This document shows, piece after piece, positions 40,094 through 48,952 of a DNA stretch of 64,000 bases. The notes below the pieces were generated by a model. It saw only the letters and a list, made by a program, of their open reading frames with translations. It made no database searches and was not told the DNA's origin. How positions within the stretch are numbered: position 1 is the first letter of the stretch; each line of letters opens with the position of its first letter. Position numbers and translations under genes: made by a program. This DNA comes from Bog-793 sp050013835 (GTDB lineage: Bacteria > Actinomycetota > Acidimicrobiia > Acidimicrobiales > Bog-793), in assembly GCA_050013835.1 (NCBI GenBank), contig JBEKEM010000002.1, positions 124,001-188,000 of the forward strand, read 5' to 3'.

Positions 40094-40981
40094 TCAATCG
40101 ACGCTGGTGGGCCCGAGTTGCGATGGAATGGCAGGTCCCGTGGTAAATACCCAACTCCCTGCGAGCACGAGCGCGAAACCGAGAATCCGCAGAACCATCA
40201 GCAATACGTCGTGGGGAAAGGACTCGTCGAAGACGGCCATGCCGACCACGACGATGTAGATGCTTGCGACGATGTTGGTGATCGGCGCGACGACTGCGAC
40301 CCGGCAGCGTTGTAGTCCGGTCTGGAAGGTAAGAAGTCCAAGGATGGACATGACCACGAATATGTAGGGATAAGGTGACCCGATCACTCGTAGCGCCCCG
40401 TCAAGCACACCGTGACGTTCCAGAAGCACGGCGGAACTCTTCATCTGCAGTGAAGCCACCGCATAGAGAAGGCCTGAGGTCACACCAAAGCGGATGCCGG
40501 CATCGGCAGTAGAGCGTCGCAAAGCCCAGAAAGCAAGTCCGGACACCGTCGCCGTGGCGGCACTGGTGATGAGCGCGCGAGCAGTCGAGCCGCCGGCACC
40601 GGGAGAAGTCGCCGAGGTAAGCGTCACGGACACGAGCGTCACCGCGAGCACGATCACCGCGAGGCCGAGATACTCCCGGCGTCCCATTGGCTCGTGCAGG
40701 TACAGGCGCGAGGCAAGAACGAGAAGGACAAGGCCGGCCCCGAAGATGGATTGAATAACCGCGATCGGAGCCAATGAGTACGCGAGAACCATGAACCCCA
40801 CAGCAAAGATCCCGACGACGAAACCGGACAACCACAATCGAGAAGCGCTAAGCATGCGGACCATGTGCATCGCGCGGCGAGCTGAGATCTCTGGCATCTG
40901 ATCGACGGCGCGCTTCTCCATCAGGTTGTTCAAGTTGAAGCACACCGATGCCAAGAAGCTGAAGAGCACACCGAGGGCCAT
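40094..40981 (-). CDS. EamA/DMT-superfamily transporter
   Basis: 295 residues with about ten hydrophobic segments in two repeat halves, the drug/metabolite-transporter (EamA) layout. The first half opens with GVLFSFLASVCFNLNNLMEKRAV and APIAVIQSIFGAGLVLLVLAS; the second contains ASLQMKSSAVLLERHGVLDG and APITNIVASIYIVVVGMAVF. NIPA-like magnesium transporters and small polyprenyl-linked sugar exporters share this fold, so the substrate is open. Given its place between glycosylation genes, a role in moving a lipid-linked sugar is plausible. ATG 40981 is 12 bases after a short upstream gene. Confidence 0.78.
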   Translation of the reverse strand: MALGVLFSFLASVCFNLNNLMEKRAVDQMPEISARRAMHMVRMLSASRLWLSGFVVGIFAVGFMVLAYSLAPIAVIQSIFGAGLVLLVLASRLYLHEPMGRREYLGLAVIVLAVTLVSVTLTSATSPGAGGSTARALITSAATATVSGLAFWALRRSTADAGIRFGVTSGLLYAVASLQMKSSAVLLERHGVLDGALRVIGSPYPYIFVVMSILGLLTFQTGLQRCRVAVVAPITNIVASIYIVVVGMAVFDESFPHDVLLMVLRILGFALVLAGSWVFTTGPAIPSQLGPTSVD

Positions 40982-40993
40982 GTCGAACCGGGC

Positions 40994-41281
40994 CTAGTGC
41001 CTAGCGCCGCTGTGAGGACCGAGAGCGAACAGTGGCCGCCAGGTCCGTTGGATACGGTTCTTAAGCATGAGATCCAGCATCCGGCGGGGCGCGACGAGCG
41101 TGACGTCCCGTGAATCGACGACGCCCTGGCAGTAGCAGCTCCTCGCACCCCAGTCCGGAGGTGGCTGACGGTCAATGATCAACCTGACGCGGCCGCGTTT
41201 GTGTGAGCAGGCGGACGACAATCCGCTTTCCTTCATGAAATAGCCGAGGACGCTTCTTCGGTCATGCTCGCAGGCCCTCAT
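40994..41281 (-). CDS. small hypothetical protein coupled to the epimerase gene
   Basis: 95 residues, starting at ATG 41281, which overlaps the epimerase stop as ATGA and ends 12 bases before the next gene, as expected of a real gene in a compact operon. The sequence includes RLIIDRQPPPDWGARSCYCQ and VTLVAPRRMLDLMLKNRI, with two cysteines close together, and no membrane segment or signal. No family is recognised. It may be the remnant of a longer gene or a small partner of the neighbouring enzymes. Confidence rests on spacing rather than homology. Confidence 0.45.
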   Translation of the reverse strand: MRACEHDRRSVLGYFMKESGLSSACSHKRGRVRLIIDRQPPPDWGARSCYCQGVVDSRDVTLVAPRRMLDLMLKNRIQRTWRPLFALGPHSGARH

Positions 41282-42345
41282 CGCGCGACGGCTCCCGACG
41301 CGCGACCGGTCAAGTCATCTGGCCGATTCTGACCCACGGCCCAGAGCGTGGCGTGTGCCCGAATTCGTCCTTTGCCTGCTTCGCCCAAGATGCTGTTAAT
41401 CACCGACTGCATTCCCGCACTAAGGGTCGTTGTGGGACGCTGGTCCAACTCGGGCCAGACGTGTGAGGCCACACGCAGGTCCCGAACCTGGCGTCGGGCG
41501 TTGGGTGATGACGCGATCATGACGTTCACAGGACGTTTCATGATCCACCGGAACTGGGCGAGCACCGTTGCGACGGTCGTGGACCGATGGGAAGCGAGGA
41601 CCTTCACGACAGCGGGTGCCGTAGCGGACTCTGATGCCTCGAGACGAAGCCGGAACAATCCGTCGGCGACTAGCTTGCCCGCGTCATCGGCGAACAGATA
41701 GTCCCGAATGGTGTCGAGAGGAACGTACAAGTTCAAGGGCTGACGAACCAGTGCACGTAGGCAGACTTGGGTGATCAGCCCTTGGTTCTTGGAGAGGTTC
41801 TGTGCGGGTCCGTAGAGATTGGAAAGGCGTCCGATGAGTAGCGGCGTCGCGGTCTCTGAGCACCAGCTGCGGGCCAGTGATTCTTGCGCGAGCTTGTTCC
41901 AGCCGTATGGTGCAATCGGTGCGACTGGGGAGTCCTCATCGAAGGGAGGATTGCCAGCTCCCGCATATACGCCCCCCGCGGACGAGGCGAAGAACATCGC
42001 ACCCGAGCCTCTCCCGGGTCTGCAGAGCGCATCGGCGACGCTTGTCAACAAGTGAGTGAAGGCAGTCATCTCGTGGTCGAGGTCGGAGGATTCCGACCCA
42101 ACCGTGCTCGAGCCCGCGCACCACGCGATCTGCCACGATGACCTACCGATCTCTGCGGCGAACGCTTGGCATGCTGTTGTCAGTTCGCGGTCAAGGACGG
42201 GCGGACAATCCCAGGAGAATCCCTGAGGCGGATGCCACATAGGGCCCCTCGCCGCGAGCGCTCGCTCGACACTGCTGCCGAGGAGACCACCGCGGCCAAT
42301 CACCCAAGAAATCACGTCATTCAATGGCAGACGGATCGCTCGCAC
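41278..42345 (-). CDS. NAD-dependent nucleotide-sugar epimerase/dehydratase
   Basis: 355 residues of the extended short-chain dehydrogenase family. The nucleotide-binding loop is VIGRGGLLGS near residue 16, the active-site serine segment is FFASSAGGVYAG with the catalytic YGWNK (Y-x3-K) about 30 residues later, and LIGRLSNLYGPAQNLSKNQG and TIRDYLFADDAGKLVADGL are substrate-side blocks. It probably interconverts or modifies a nucleotide sugar feeding the island's transferases; the substrate is unknown. GTG 42345 lies inside the end of the upstream glycosyltransferase gene (29-base overlap). Confidence 0.85.
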   Translation of the reverse strand: MRAIRLPLNDVISWVIGRGGLLGSSVERALAARGPMWHPPQGFSWDCPPVLDRELTTACQAFAAEIGRSSWQIAWCAGSSTVGSESSDLDHEMTAFTHLLTSVADALCRPGRGSGAMFFASSAGGVYAGAGNPPFDEDSPVAPIAPYGWNKLAQESLARSWCSETATPLLIGRLSNLYGPAQNLSKNQGLITQVCLRALVRQPLNLYVPLDTIRDYLFADDAGKLVADGLFRLRLEASESATAPAVVKVLASHRSTTVATVLAQFRWIMKRPVNVMIASSPNARRQVRDLRVASHVWPELDQRPTTTLSAGMQSVINSILGEAGKGRIRAHATLWAVGQNRPDDLTGRASGAVAR

Positions 42346-43333
42346 CTGCAGAGTCGCGATGCAAAGGACTTGTCGAGGGATCGGATGTCATCAGGTACAG
42401 CGGCTTACCCATCGCCATGCGGACGGCAGCTCCGACGTACTCGGCGACGACACCGATTGCCAGGAGGGTCATTCCGCCGAGAAGCAGCACGACGACGACG
42501 AGGGATGTCCAGCCCGGAACGCTGATATTGCCTGTCAGTCTTTCGACGAGAACTACGAGAGCTACGACGACACCGACAAATGCAGCGAACACGCCGACAA
42601 AAGACACAAGCCTGAGTGGTCGGGGACCGAGGCTGATTACGAGACGCCAGAAGTGGGACATGAGCTTGCGGTACGAATACCCGGAGCGGTGGTCAAGGCT
42701 TTGTCTAGAGAGGACAGGACAATACGCAACACGCCCAAATGCCCAACTGAGTGCGACATCAAGGAATACACCTGGCCCCACATAAGCGGTGACGCCCCGT
42801 CCGATTTCGCCGAGCATGAGTCGGAAGCTGCTGAAACGACCGAGGCTTCCATCCGTAAGCAAACGCGTGGCGACTACCTTGGTCGCACGCGTGGCCAGAT
42901 TCCGAAGGAAACCATGTGGTGGGGAGTTAGTAGGAATCCCGTATACCAGCGGTGCACCGTTCTCAAGTGCGACATCGAGCATCCGCCCAAGGTCTCGGGG
43001 ATCGAACTGGCCGTCCTCGTCCATCGTGACTATCCACTCGGAGCCCGTCGAGGACATGCCAGCGATCGTGGCCGCGTGCTGTCCAAAGTTCCGTGACAGC
43101 CATATGGGTCGGATGATCGGCAAGGCCGCGGCCAGACGTCGTATGACGGCATCGGAGTGATCGGGTCCGCAGTCGTGAACGAGCAGGATTTCCGCGACTC
43201 GCATCGGGTAACCCGCCGGCGACGAGAATATCTCTGTTAAGGGACGAAGTTCTTCGATGAGTGCATCCAAGGTGTGCTCACCGCGATATACGGGCACGAC
43301 GATGGAGATCGTGTGTTCGTCGACCACGCCCAT
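42317..43333 (-). CDS. glycosyltransferase family 2, ArnC/GtrB-like
   Basis: About 338 residues. Motifs are ISIVVPVYRGEHTLDALIEEL, LSRNFGQHAATIAGMSS, the metal site VTMDEDGQFDPRDLGRML, and the region before two C-terminal membrane helices (LVSFVGVFAAFVGVVVALVV; LVVVVLLLGGMTLLAIGVV). This is the ArnC/GtrB type that moves a sugar from a nucleotide to undecaprenyl phosphate. ATG 43333 is chosen because the open frame upstream is shadow sequence. The 305 bases before it (43334-43638) contain no gene that I can support. Confidence 0.87.
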   Translation of the reverse strand: MGVVDEHTISIVVPVYRGEHTLDALIEELRPLTEIFSSPAGYPMRVAEILLVHDCGPDHSDAVIRRLAAALPIIRPIWLSRNFGQHAATIAGMSSTGSEWIVTMDEDGQFDPRDLGRMLDVALENGAPLVYGIPTNSPPHGFLRNLATRATKVVATRLLTDGSLGRFSSFRLMLGEIGRGVTAYVGPGVFLDVALSWAFGRVAYCPVLSRQSLDHRSGYSYRKLMSHFWRLVISLGPRPLRLVSFVGVFAAFVGVVVALVVLVERLTGNISVPGWTSLVVVVLLLGGMTLLAIGVVAEYVGAAVRMAMGKPLYLMTSDPSTSPLHRDSAGASDPSAIE

Positions 43334-43638
43334 GGATTGTAGGACAGCGGAGCGGAGCACAAGGCGCAGTTGTATCGCTGACGGGGCTACTTCGTCTTCG
43401 CCGGAAGGGATGCCAGCGTCTGAGCGTCTGGCGCGACAACTCGAGTTTTCGCACGTCGGCAGCCTGAGTAACGCCGCGGTTGAGAGTGTGTCGGCACTCC
43501 TGCGGTGATCGGCCAATCCTTGCCTGTCCGCGGGCGACGGTCTGCGTCCGGGCGAGGCGCGCGCGGGCAAACGCGTCGGCGCCATGCGTCAATTGACCTA
43601 CTCGAACCTTCGAGTCGCACCTACAAGCGCGTGACCTG

Positions 43639-45567
43639 TCAGATCGAGGTTCTCTTGAAACGCCAGAGCGTAATGACGTCTCGAGGTTTCGGTCCGTACG
43701 AACTGGAGGTAATCCTCTCCAACTCGTTCGAGTAGCGCTTGGCCCAGTTGGCCGAGCAGGATCCATCGGTCATCAGCCACCCGATGTTCGCAGCGTGCAG
43801 CTCGGAGGGCACCAGGAGTTGTTTCCAAACCGCCGTCGCCCGGACCAGATTGATCTGGTTCATTCGCGCCGGCCACGCGAGACCGTGGTTGTAGTAATCG
43901 ACTCGCGCTCCGGACACTGCCTTGAGGATCTCTTGGTTGATGCACGGGCCGGCCATGATCAGGTTGTGGCCAGTTGCTGGCGCCGCGGCAGCTTGCAACG
44001 CGCGGTTGTATGGAGTGGACAGCGCTATGGTCTGGCCAGTTTCGGCGCGGTAGAAGCGGAACCAGTCCACAGACGAGACTCCGGCTATCAGCACGGCGAC
44101 TGTGGCGAGCGTCGCGGCTACTGCCAAAAGGCGTCGGCTCGCGCGTGTCGCCCTAGGCTCTCGGCGCGATAGGTACGAGAGGCCGACGGCAATCGCCATC
44201 GGGACGATCGTAAAAGCCGTCAGCACGAAGCATTCAATCCACAACCGGTAAGGCTCTTGATTCGCGCCCCAGACGTCGTTCTTTGCAAGCAACAGCCAAG
44301 CCGTGAGCAAGCCGAGGGAGTACGAGGTCCATAGAGGATGTCGGCGCTGGATGCCGGCCACGAGGATCAGCAGGAGCGGTAAGAGCACTGGCGTGGCGTG
44401 CAATAGTCCGTCCTGCCAGTCGACGCCTAGGCCGGAGCTCGATGCCTCCCGGAACTTGAGGAAGGCATTGCCGGCTTGTAGGGCGAACAACGTGCCGAGC
44501 ACCTGTGGTGAGGCGGTCAAAAGGGCTGCCAGCAACGGCCCAAGGATGCGTGCGCGCCACCGAGCTATCGCCAGCACCGTGCCTGGGACCGCGGGCAGCA
44601 ACCCGAACACCAGCGTTACCAATCGTCCGAAGGACGATGCGAACAATGGCCCCAGGAGGAAGAGCACGACAATAAGCGCGACCGACAGCAGGGCTGACGA
44701 CCAACTCCTCCTGACGGTGATTGCGTATGCCGCAATGCCATAGAGCAACACGTAGACCGCGGTCAGGAAGACGTAGGTGTGGAGGTTCGCGAGGAGCCCG
44801 ACACCCGCCCCAACAACGATCGCGCTCATCAACATCGTGCGTGGGCGAACGGATCTTGTTGCGACAACAAGGAGGAGCAGGAACAGCAAACCGGCAATGC
44901 ACAACGACGCGGTCTCGCTGTTCAGGGGAAACATCGTGGCGAATACTCCCCAGAGCAGGGCATGGCCCTGCAACCCCGTGGCCCAGCCACCCCCGCGAAT
45001 CGAAGCCGTTCCTATCAGGAACGGAACAGCGCCGAAGTATGCGGTCCACCACTTGCGTGTGATGAGAACTGATGCCAGCGAGATGCCCACAACGAGCAGG
45101 ATCTCGAGGGCGACCCCAGCAAGATTCCAGACGTCCGCGGGTGCCACCCCGGTGACGTACGAGATGCCCCCGAGCAGTTGATAGTAGAGATGTGGATCGT
45201 TGTTCGTTCCCGTCTCCGTGAACGGCTCGACGGCAGCAAAATTGCCGTGAGCAGCGTTGACAACCTCGGCAAGGTAGGACATCTGGTCATGGAAGCCGAA
45301 GGTACGGATAGATGACCAGCTCCAGTTCGCTTTTGTGAGGAGCATCGAGAACTGGGTCGCCACGTACATCGCTGCAGAGAAAAGTGCGCCGCCGGCCGCG
45401 AGATACCAGGGGGCCCGTGACCTCGTGAGTCGAGCGTGCAAGGGTTTGTTTGCGGGAGGAGGGCACCCATCCCGGCGCCGGGCAGCCAGTTTGTTTGGTG
45501 GCGCGAGATGCACGGCAACCCACAATATAGAAGTTGACCGCTGCTCTTTGCCCAGTGCTCGTCGCAC
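43639..45567 (-). CDS. polytopic membrane protein, GT-C-like
   Basis: 642 residues with about 13 hydrophobic segments after a basic N-terminus. The first outer loop reads GFHDQMSYLAEVVNAAHGNF and NNDPHLYYQLLGGISYV, and a cytoplasmic or periplasmic block near 390-420 (SSSGLGVDWQDGLLHATP) follows. The C-terminal 120 residues are soluble, with HNLIMAGPCINQEILKAV. The layout is that of GT-C polyprenyl-sugar-dependent transferases, but no named family is recognised. The start at 45567 is uncertain because the first 45 residues are not conserved-looking; a later start near residue 18 or 50 is possible. It is the first gene of the minus-strand operon. Confidence 0.7.
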   Translation of the reverse strand: MRRALGKEQRSTSILWVAVHLAPPNKLAARRRDGCPPPANKPLHARLTRSRAPWYLAAGGALFSAAMYVATQFSMLLTKANWSWSSIRTFGFHDQMSYLAEVVNAAHGNFAAVEPFTETGTNNDPHLYYQLLGGISYVTGVAPADVWNLAGVALEILLVVGISLASVLITRKWWTAYFGAVPFLIGTASIRGGGWATGLQGHALLWGVFATMFPLNSETASLCIAGLLFLLLLVVATRSVRPRTMLMSAIVVGAGVGLLANLHTYVFLTAVYVLLYGIAAYAITVRRSWSSALLSVALIVVLFLLGPLFASSFGRLVTLVFGLLPAVPGTVLAIARWRARILGPLLAALLTASPQVLGTLFALQAGNAFLKFREASSSGLGVDWQDGLLHATPVLLPLLLILVAGIQRRHPLWTSYSLGLLTAWLLLAKNDVWGANQEPYRLWIECFVLTAFTIVPMAIAVGLSYLSRREPRATRASRRLLAVAATLATVAVLIAGVSSVDWFRFYRAETGQTIALSTPYNRALQAAAAPATGHNLIMAGPCINQEILKAVSGARVDYYNHGLAWPARMNQINLVRATAVWKQLLVPSELHAANIGWLMTDGSCSANWAKRYSNELERITSSSYGPKPRDVITLWRFKRTSI

Positions 45568-46778
45568 TTGAGGCGAGAGAGGTACGTGGGGTGCCGTCCG
45601 CGAGACGGGGTGGTCACCCGCGGCGAGGCTTGACGATCCGGACCTCGTCGTCGGCGCCGACCTTGTTTGACAAGTCGCGGTGCTGCAGGAAGCAGCAGAG
45701 TGTCGGCGTTGTGAGCTCCGGGGTCATGCGCCCGAAGATGAACACGATGGCGCACGAAACGGAACGTGGTTGTGCTGCGATGAGTCCGAACGCTCCCCTC
45801 CGAGGCGCGTCGGCTGGCGGGGATTTCGGCGCCGGTGTGCTACCAGTGGAATGGCGCGATCCTGGCGGGCAGATGGCTCGTGCGCCGGTGGCTTGGGGCA
45901 GCCACAGCAGGCGCGGCCCCATCGCTGTCGCTTCAAGTTCCGTGAGCCCGCGGGAAGAACCAGGGGGCTGCAGTCGTTCGCGGATCACGGTTGCCGGCGC
46001 CTTGGGGTTCTGTGGACATCGCCACGATGTCGTTGCAGATGGCGTCGACTGTCAACGACGCTACCCCGCCCTTCACTCTCGTCGCTGGCCGACTCGTCGC
46101 GGGAGGATTCGGCCGATGGTGTTACGGATCATCCGGAGCTTCTCGGCGATCGCCCGCTTCAAGCACCGTTCGCGGTGGAAGACGTGATGTGCCTCGGGTC
46201 AGTTTCTCACCTGGCGCACCGAGCCTTCTCGGGTCAGCTGACTAAAGAATCGAAGAAGCACCGCGCGGACACGCAGAACACGCGATTCGCGGCTGGCAGC
46301 AGGCGCTCGGATTTGGTTCTTTCCGGGGGACGGGTATCTGTCTCAAGACGCGAACATCGATGCGGCTGCTTCATGAGGCTGGCAAGCTACGCGTCAGCGG
46401 TCTCGCGGGGTGGACTGGATTCTGACGCGTCGTTGCACTGCATGACCTGCGGATCTTCCCGGACGAGGAACTCGTCGGACGGGATGGCCGTCGTCAGAAG
46501 GGCCCGTGAGCACGCAGGAAACTGCACACTGAACGACGGGTGGGAGGGTCTCCCGCATCCGCGTGAGCTGGGGTGCGGGACAAGCAGGGGACTGCATTAA
46601 CGCCGACGGAAAGGTGTCTCGTACTCACGCATCGCCCTGCGGGGTTTCTTGGAGACCCTGCCACACGGCCGGTCCCTTTTGTGGCTCCGCCCGGATGCTT
46701 CTCACGAGCGACCCTTTGTCGGCAGAGCGGACGATCGAACGAGATCGTCGAGAGAAAAGAGGTCGTCAATAAAGGCAA
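45568..46778. other. degraded accessory DNA without a supportable gene
   Basis: About 1.2 kb in which many short frames appear but none shows a coherent domain. Minus-strand fragments such as SCAIVFIFGRMTPELTTPTL look like pieces of a decayed gene. A stem TCCCGCA (46551-46557) / TGCGGGA (46574-46580) is the only clear structure. The most likely reading is remnant mobile or surface-gene DNA, but no family can be named. Confidence 0.4.
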
Positions 46779-46819
46779 GCGCCGACCGGGTATCAGATTT
46801 CTTGATACCCGGTCGGCGC
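46779..46819 (-). terminator. strong hairpin terminator after the propeller-protein gene
   Basis: A perfect 17-bp stem lies at 46779-46795 and 46803-46819 (core GACCGGGTATCA / TGATACCCGGTC) with a 7-base loop. It lies 31 bases after the stop of the minus-strand gene and is followed on that strand by TTGCCTTTATT. It is the most stable inverted repeat noticed in the window. Confidence 0.85.
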
Positions 46820-46849
46820 AAGCGCCTATGAAACTCGGTTCAAATTACG

Positions 46850-47827
46850 TTAATCGGCGACGTACTCCGTGGCGGCGGCTGTTTCCTCCGTCCACGCTGA
46901 GCCCAGGCCTTGCTTGGCCCAGATGTTGCCGCTGCTGTCTCTGACAGCGAAGAGGGAGCCATTTACGGCATCACTCGCGACCGCGGGCAGAGTGGCCGTG
47001 GTCCATTCGGTTGCCCACGTCGCCCCGGTCATGCTGCCTTCCTTGGCGTACACGTTGCCGCCAGAGGCCACGGCGATGACGGGACCATTCGTCGCATCAC
47101 TTGCGACTGACAACGCGGAGACGGTGTTGTACTCGTCCAACCACGCTGCGCTCAGGCTGCCTTCCTTGGCGTACGCGTTGGTCGCCAGGACTCCGATGAG
47201 CGGGCCATTCGTCGGGTCGCTCGCGAGCGAAATTGCACTGACGCCGGAGGCCCATTCCGTCGTCCAGGGCGCGCTCAAGCTGCCTTCCTTGACCCACGCG
47301 GCACCAGACACCACGGCTCCGATGAGCGGGCCATTTGTCGCATCACTCGCGACGGATACGGAGGCAGCTCCAGTGGTTTCCGTCACCCACGCCGCAGTCA
47401 GGCTGCCTTCCTTGGCGTACACGGTCCCACTAGCAAAAACGGCGATGAGGAGACCGTTCTTCGGGTCACTCGCAACCGACACTGCACTGGCTCCCGAGGG
47501 AGCGCTGGCCGTGGTCCATACCTCGGTCCACGTCCCGGTCACGCTGCCTTCCTTGGCCCACACGTTCCCAGAGCCGTCGACGACGGCGACAAGGGGACCA
47601 TTCGTGGGGTCACTCGCGACCGACACCGCCACGGCGCCGGAGGCCCATTCCGTCACCCAGGCCCCGGTCAGGCTGCCCTGCTTGGCCATCACGACCCCGC
47701 CTGAAAGCGTGGCAATGACCGGCGTTCCGGGGGTTGGCGTTGTTGCTGCCTGGGCGCTCGACAGTGGAACCCATGCGCCACCGAGCAGCACCACAAACAG
47801 GAGGTAAATCAAGCGCCGTACGTTCAT
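46850..47827 (-). CDS. secreted repeat protein, predicted seven-bladed beta-propeller
   Basis: 325 residues. A Sec signal peptide (MNVRRLIYLLFVVLLGGAWV, cleavage after SSAQA) leads into about seven repeats of 41-47 residues. Each repeat has VYAKEGSLTAAWVTEWASG followed by VSVASDPTNGPLIAV and a Gly-rich turn before the next AKEGS. Such repeats with W and G at fixed spacing predict a beta-propeller; comparable Streptomyces and other actinobacterial proteins bind carbohydrate in lectin-like fashion (analogy, not proof). There is no membrane anchor, so it is released or wall-bound. ATG 47827 has AAGGAG well placed upstream; an upstream start at 47851 would precede that site. It is flanked by degraded DNA and ends at a very strong terminator. 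Confidence 0.85.
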   Translation of the reverse strand: MNVRRLIYLLFVVLLGGAWVPLSSAQAATTPTPGTPVIATLSGGVVMAKQGSLTGAWVTEWASGAVAVSVASDPTNGPLVAVVDGSGNVWAKEGSVTGTWTEVWTTASAPSGASAVSVASDPKNGLLIAVFASGTVYAKEGSLTAAWVTETTGAASVSVASDATNGPLIGAVVSGAAWVKEGSLSAPWTTEWASGVSAISLASDPTNGPLIGVLATNAYAKEGSLSAAWLDEYNTVSALSVASDATNGPVIAVASGGNVYAKEGSMTGATWATEWTTATLPAVASDAVNGSLFAVRDSSGNIWAKQGLGSAWTEETAAATEYVAD

Positions 47828-48952
47828 ATCTTTCTCCTTAGGCAATCTCATCGTTAGGGTATTTGACTAGGACTTTGGCAAGCAAGGCTGTGCAATCAGC
47901 TTCCGCCCGAGCCTCTGCTTTCTGCGTCCGCCCTGGAGTCGTTGATCTTGATAAAGCGGGTAAGTGCCGAAGCGACCACGTTCGACCCCGGTCACCGAGG
48001 CATCCAGACACGAGAGGATGCTATCCGATCTCGCCACTTAGAGCGACATAGAACAGAATTATCTCGACACAGAGATGATGTCAGGCAGTGGTTGCCAAGG
48101 GCACTTCCTCCTGTGCGAACTGGAAGGAGCCTAACGCGTGTCTGAGCGGCATGGATCGTTCAGAGAGGCAGTGACGGGCGACCGGACTTCGGCGCCAGGT
48201 TTTTGAACACCCTGCCAGGGCGTCGCGCGCAGATGTTTCCCGGTGCGTTACTTGAAAGGGCTGGTCAGACGCCTGTGGCTCTTCCCCGGGTGGTCTCCTC
48301 GACGCCGAGGGCACCGTGGATCCGGCTCTGCAGAGAGCTCGGTTGGTCGACGAGCGCGATCGTGCGTCCGGCATGCCGAAGTTGGTGGAGGTGGGTCTCG
48401 CCGAGTTCGGCGAGCACCCGGCGCGGGGTGATCGCCTCTTGGGAAGATCAGAAACTTCCTCCTCGTTGACCGTGGGATCGGTGCCCGTGACCGCCACGGT
48501 CCCCGCGACGATCGCGCGCGGCACGATGCGGGCGCGGACGCGCACCTCGAGCCGGTAACGACCGGGACGAAGGCCGAGGCGGTCGTTCATCACCCGGAAG
48601 CGCCGCTTGACGGTCTGCAGCATCCGGTCGTGGCGGACGACGTCGGTCGCCAGTGCCACCTCGCCCCCGAGCGGGGTGGTGAGCACGTAGCACCCGGCGA
48701 GGAGGCTTTCCTCTCAGTCGGGGGCCCCGTCGTTAACGTGCCCGGTAAGGGCGCCCGGTCGGACCGTCGCCACAAAGCACTGCGCCGCTCGCGAGTCGCG
48801 CAGGATGCAGTTCGACGCAGTGCCGGTCCTGGTCTGTCCGATTCGCGACGTTCACTGACGCGATAAGGCGGTGGCCGCCCGAACGATGAAAAGCCGTCAC
48901 TCGGGGTGTCCGGTGCTCCATCGAAAGAGTGGTCCGCTCTTACTTGGACGGT
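47828..48952. other. degraded accessory DNA between the propeller gene and the next glycosyltransferase
   Basis: About 1.1 kb. The first 60 bases on the minus strand hold the propeller gene's ribosome-binding site and a TACCCT promoter-like hexamer. From about 48690 to 48420 on the minus strand one frame reads plausibly (LGLRPGRYRLEVRVRARIVP), and between about 48440 and 48230 a different frame (LAELGETHLHQLRHAGRTIA) does, as if one gene had been broken by frameshift. No family is recognised, and no intact gene is supported. Confidence 0.4.

Noticed and set aside
46500..46700. CRISPR-like repeat because of palindromic TCCCGCA...TGCGGGA segments
   Set aside because: The segment occurs once, without regularly spaced copies, and no cas genes are nearby.
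46869..47807. Long plus-strand frame of 312 codons opposite the propeller gene
   Set aside because: It is a shadow of the repeat gene; its periodicity mirrors the opposite strand. The minus-strand gene has a signal peptide, ribosome-binding site and terminator.
48081..48686. 201-codon minus-strand frame as an intact gene
   Set aside because: Only its first third reads like protein; the rest is Ser/Arg/Pro-rich shadow, while a different frame becomes plausible there. It is treated as part of degraded DNA.
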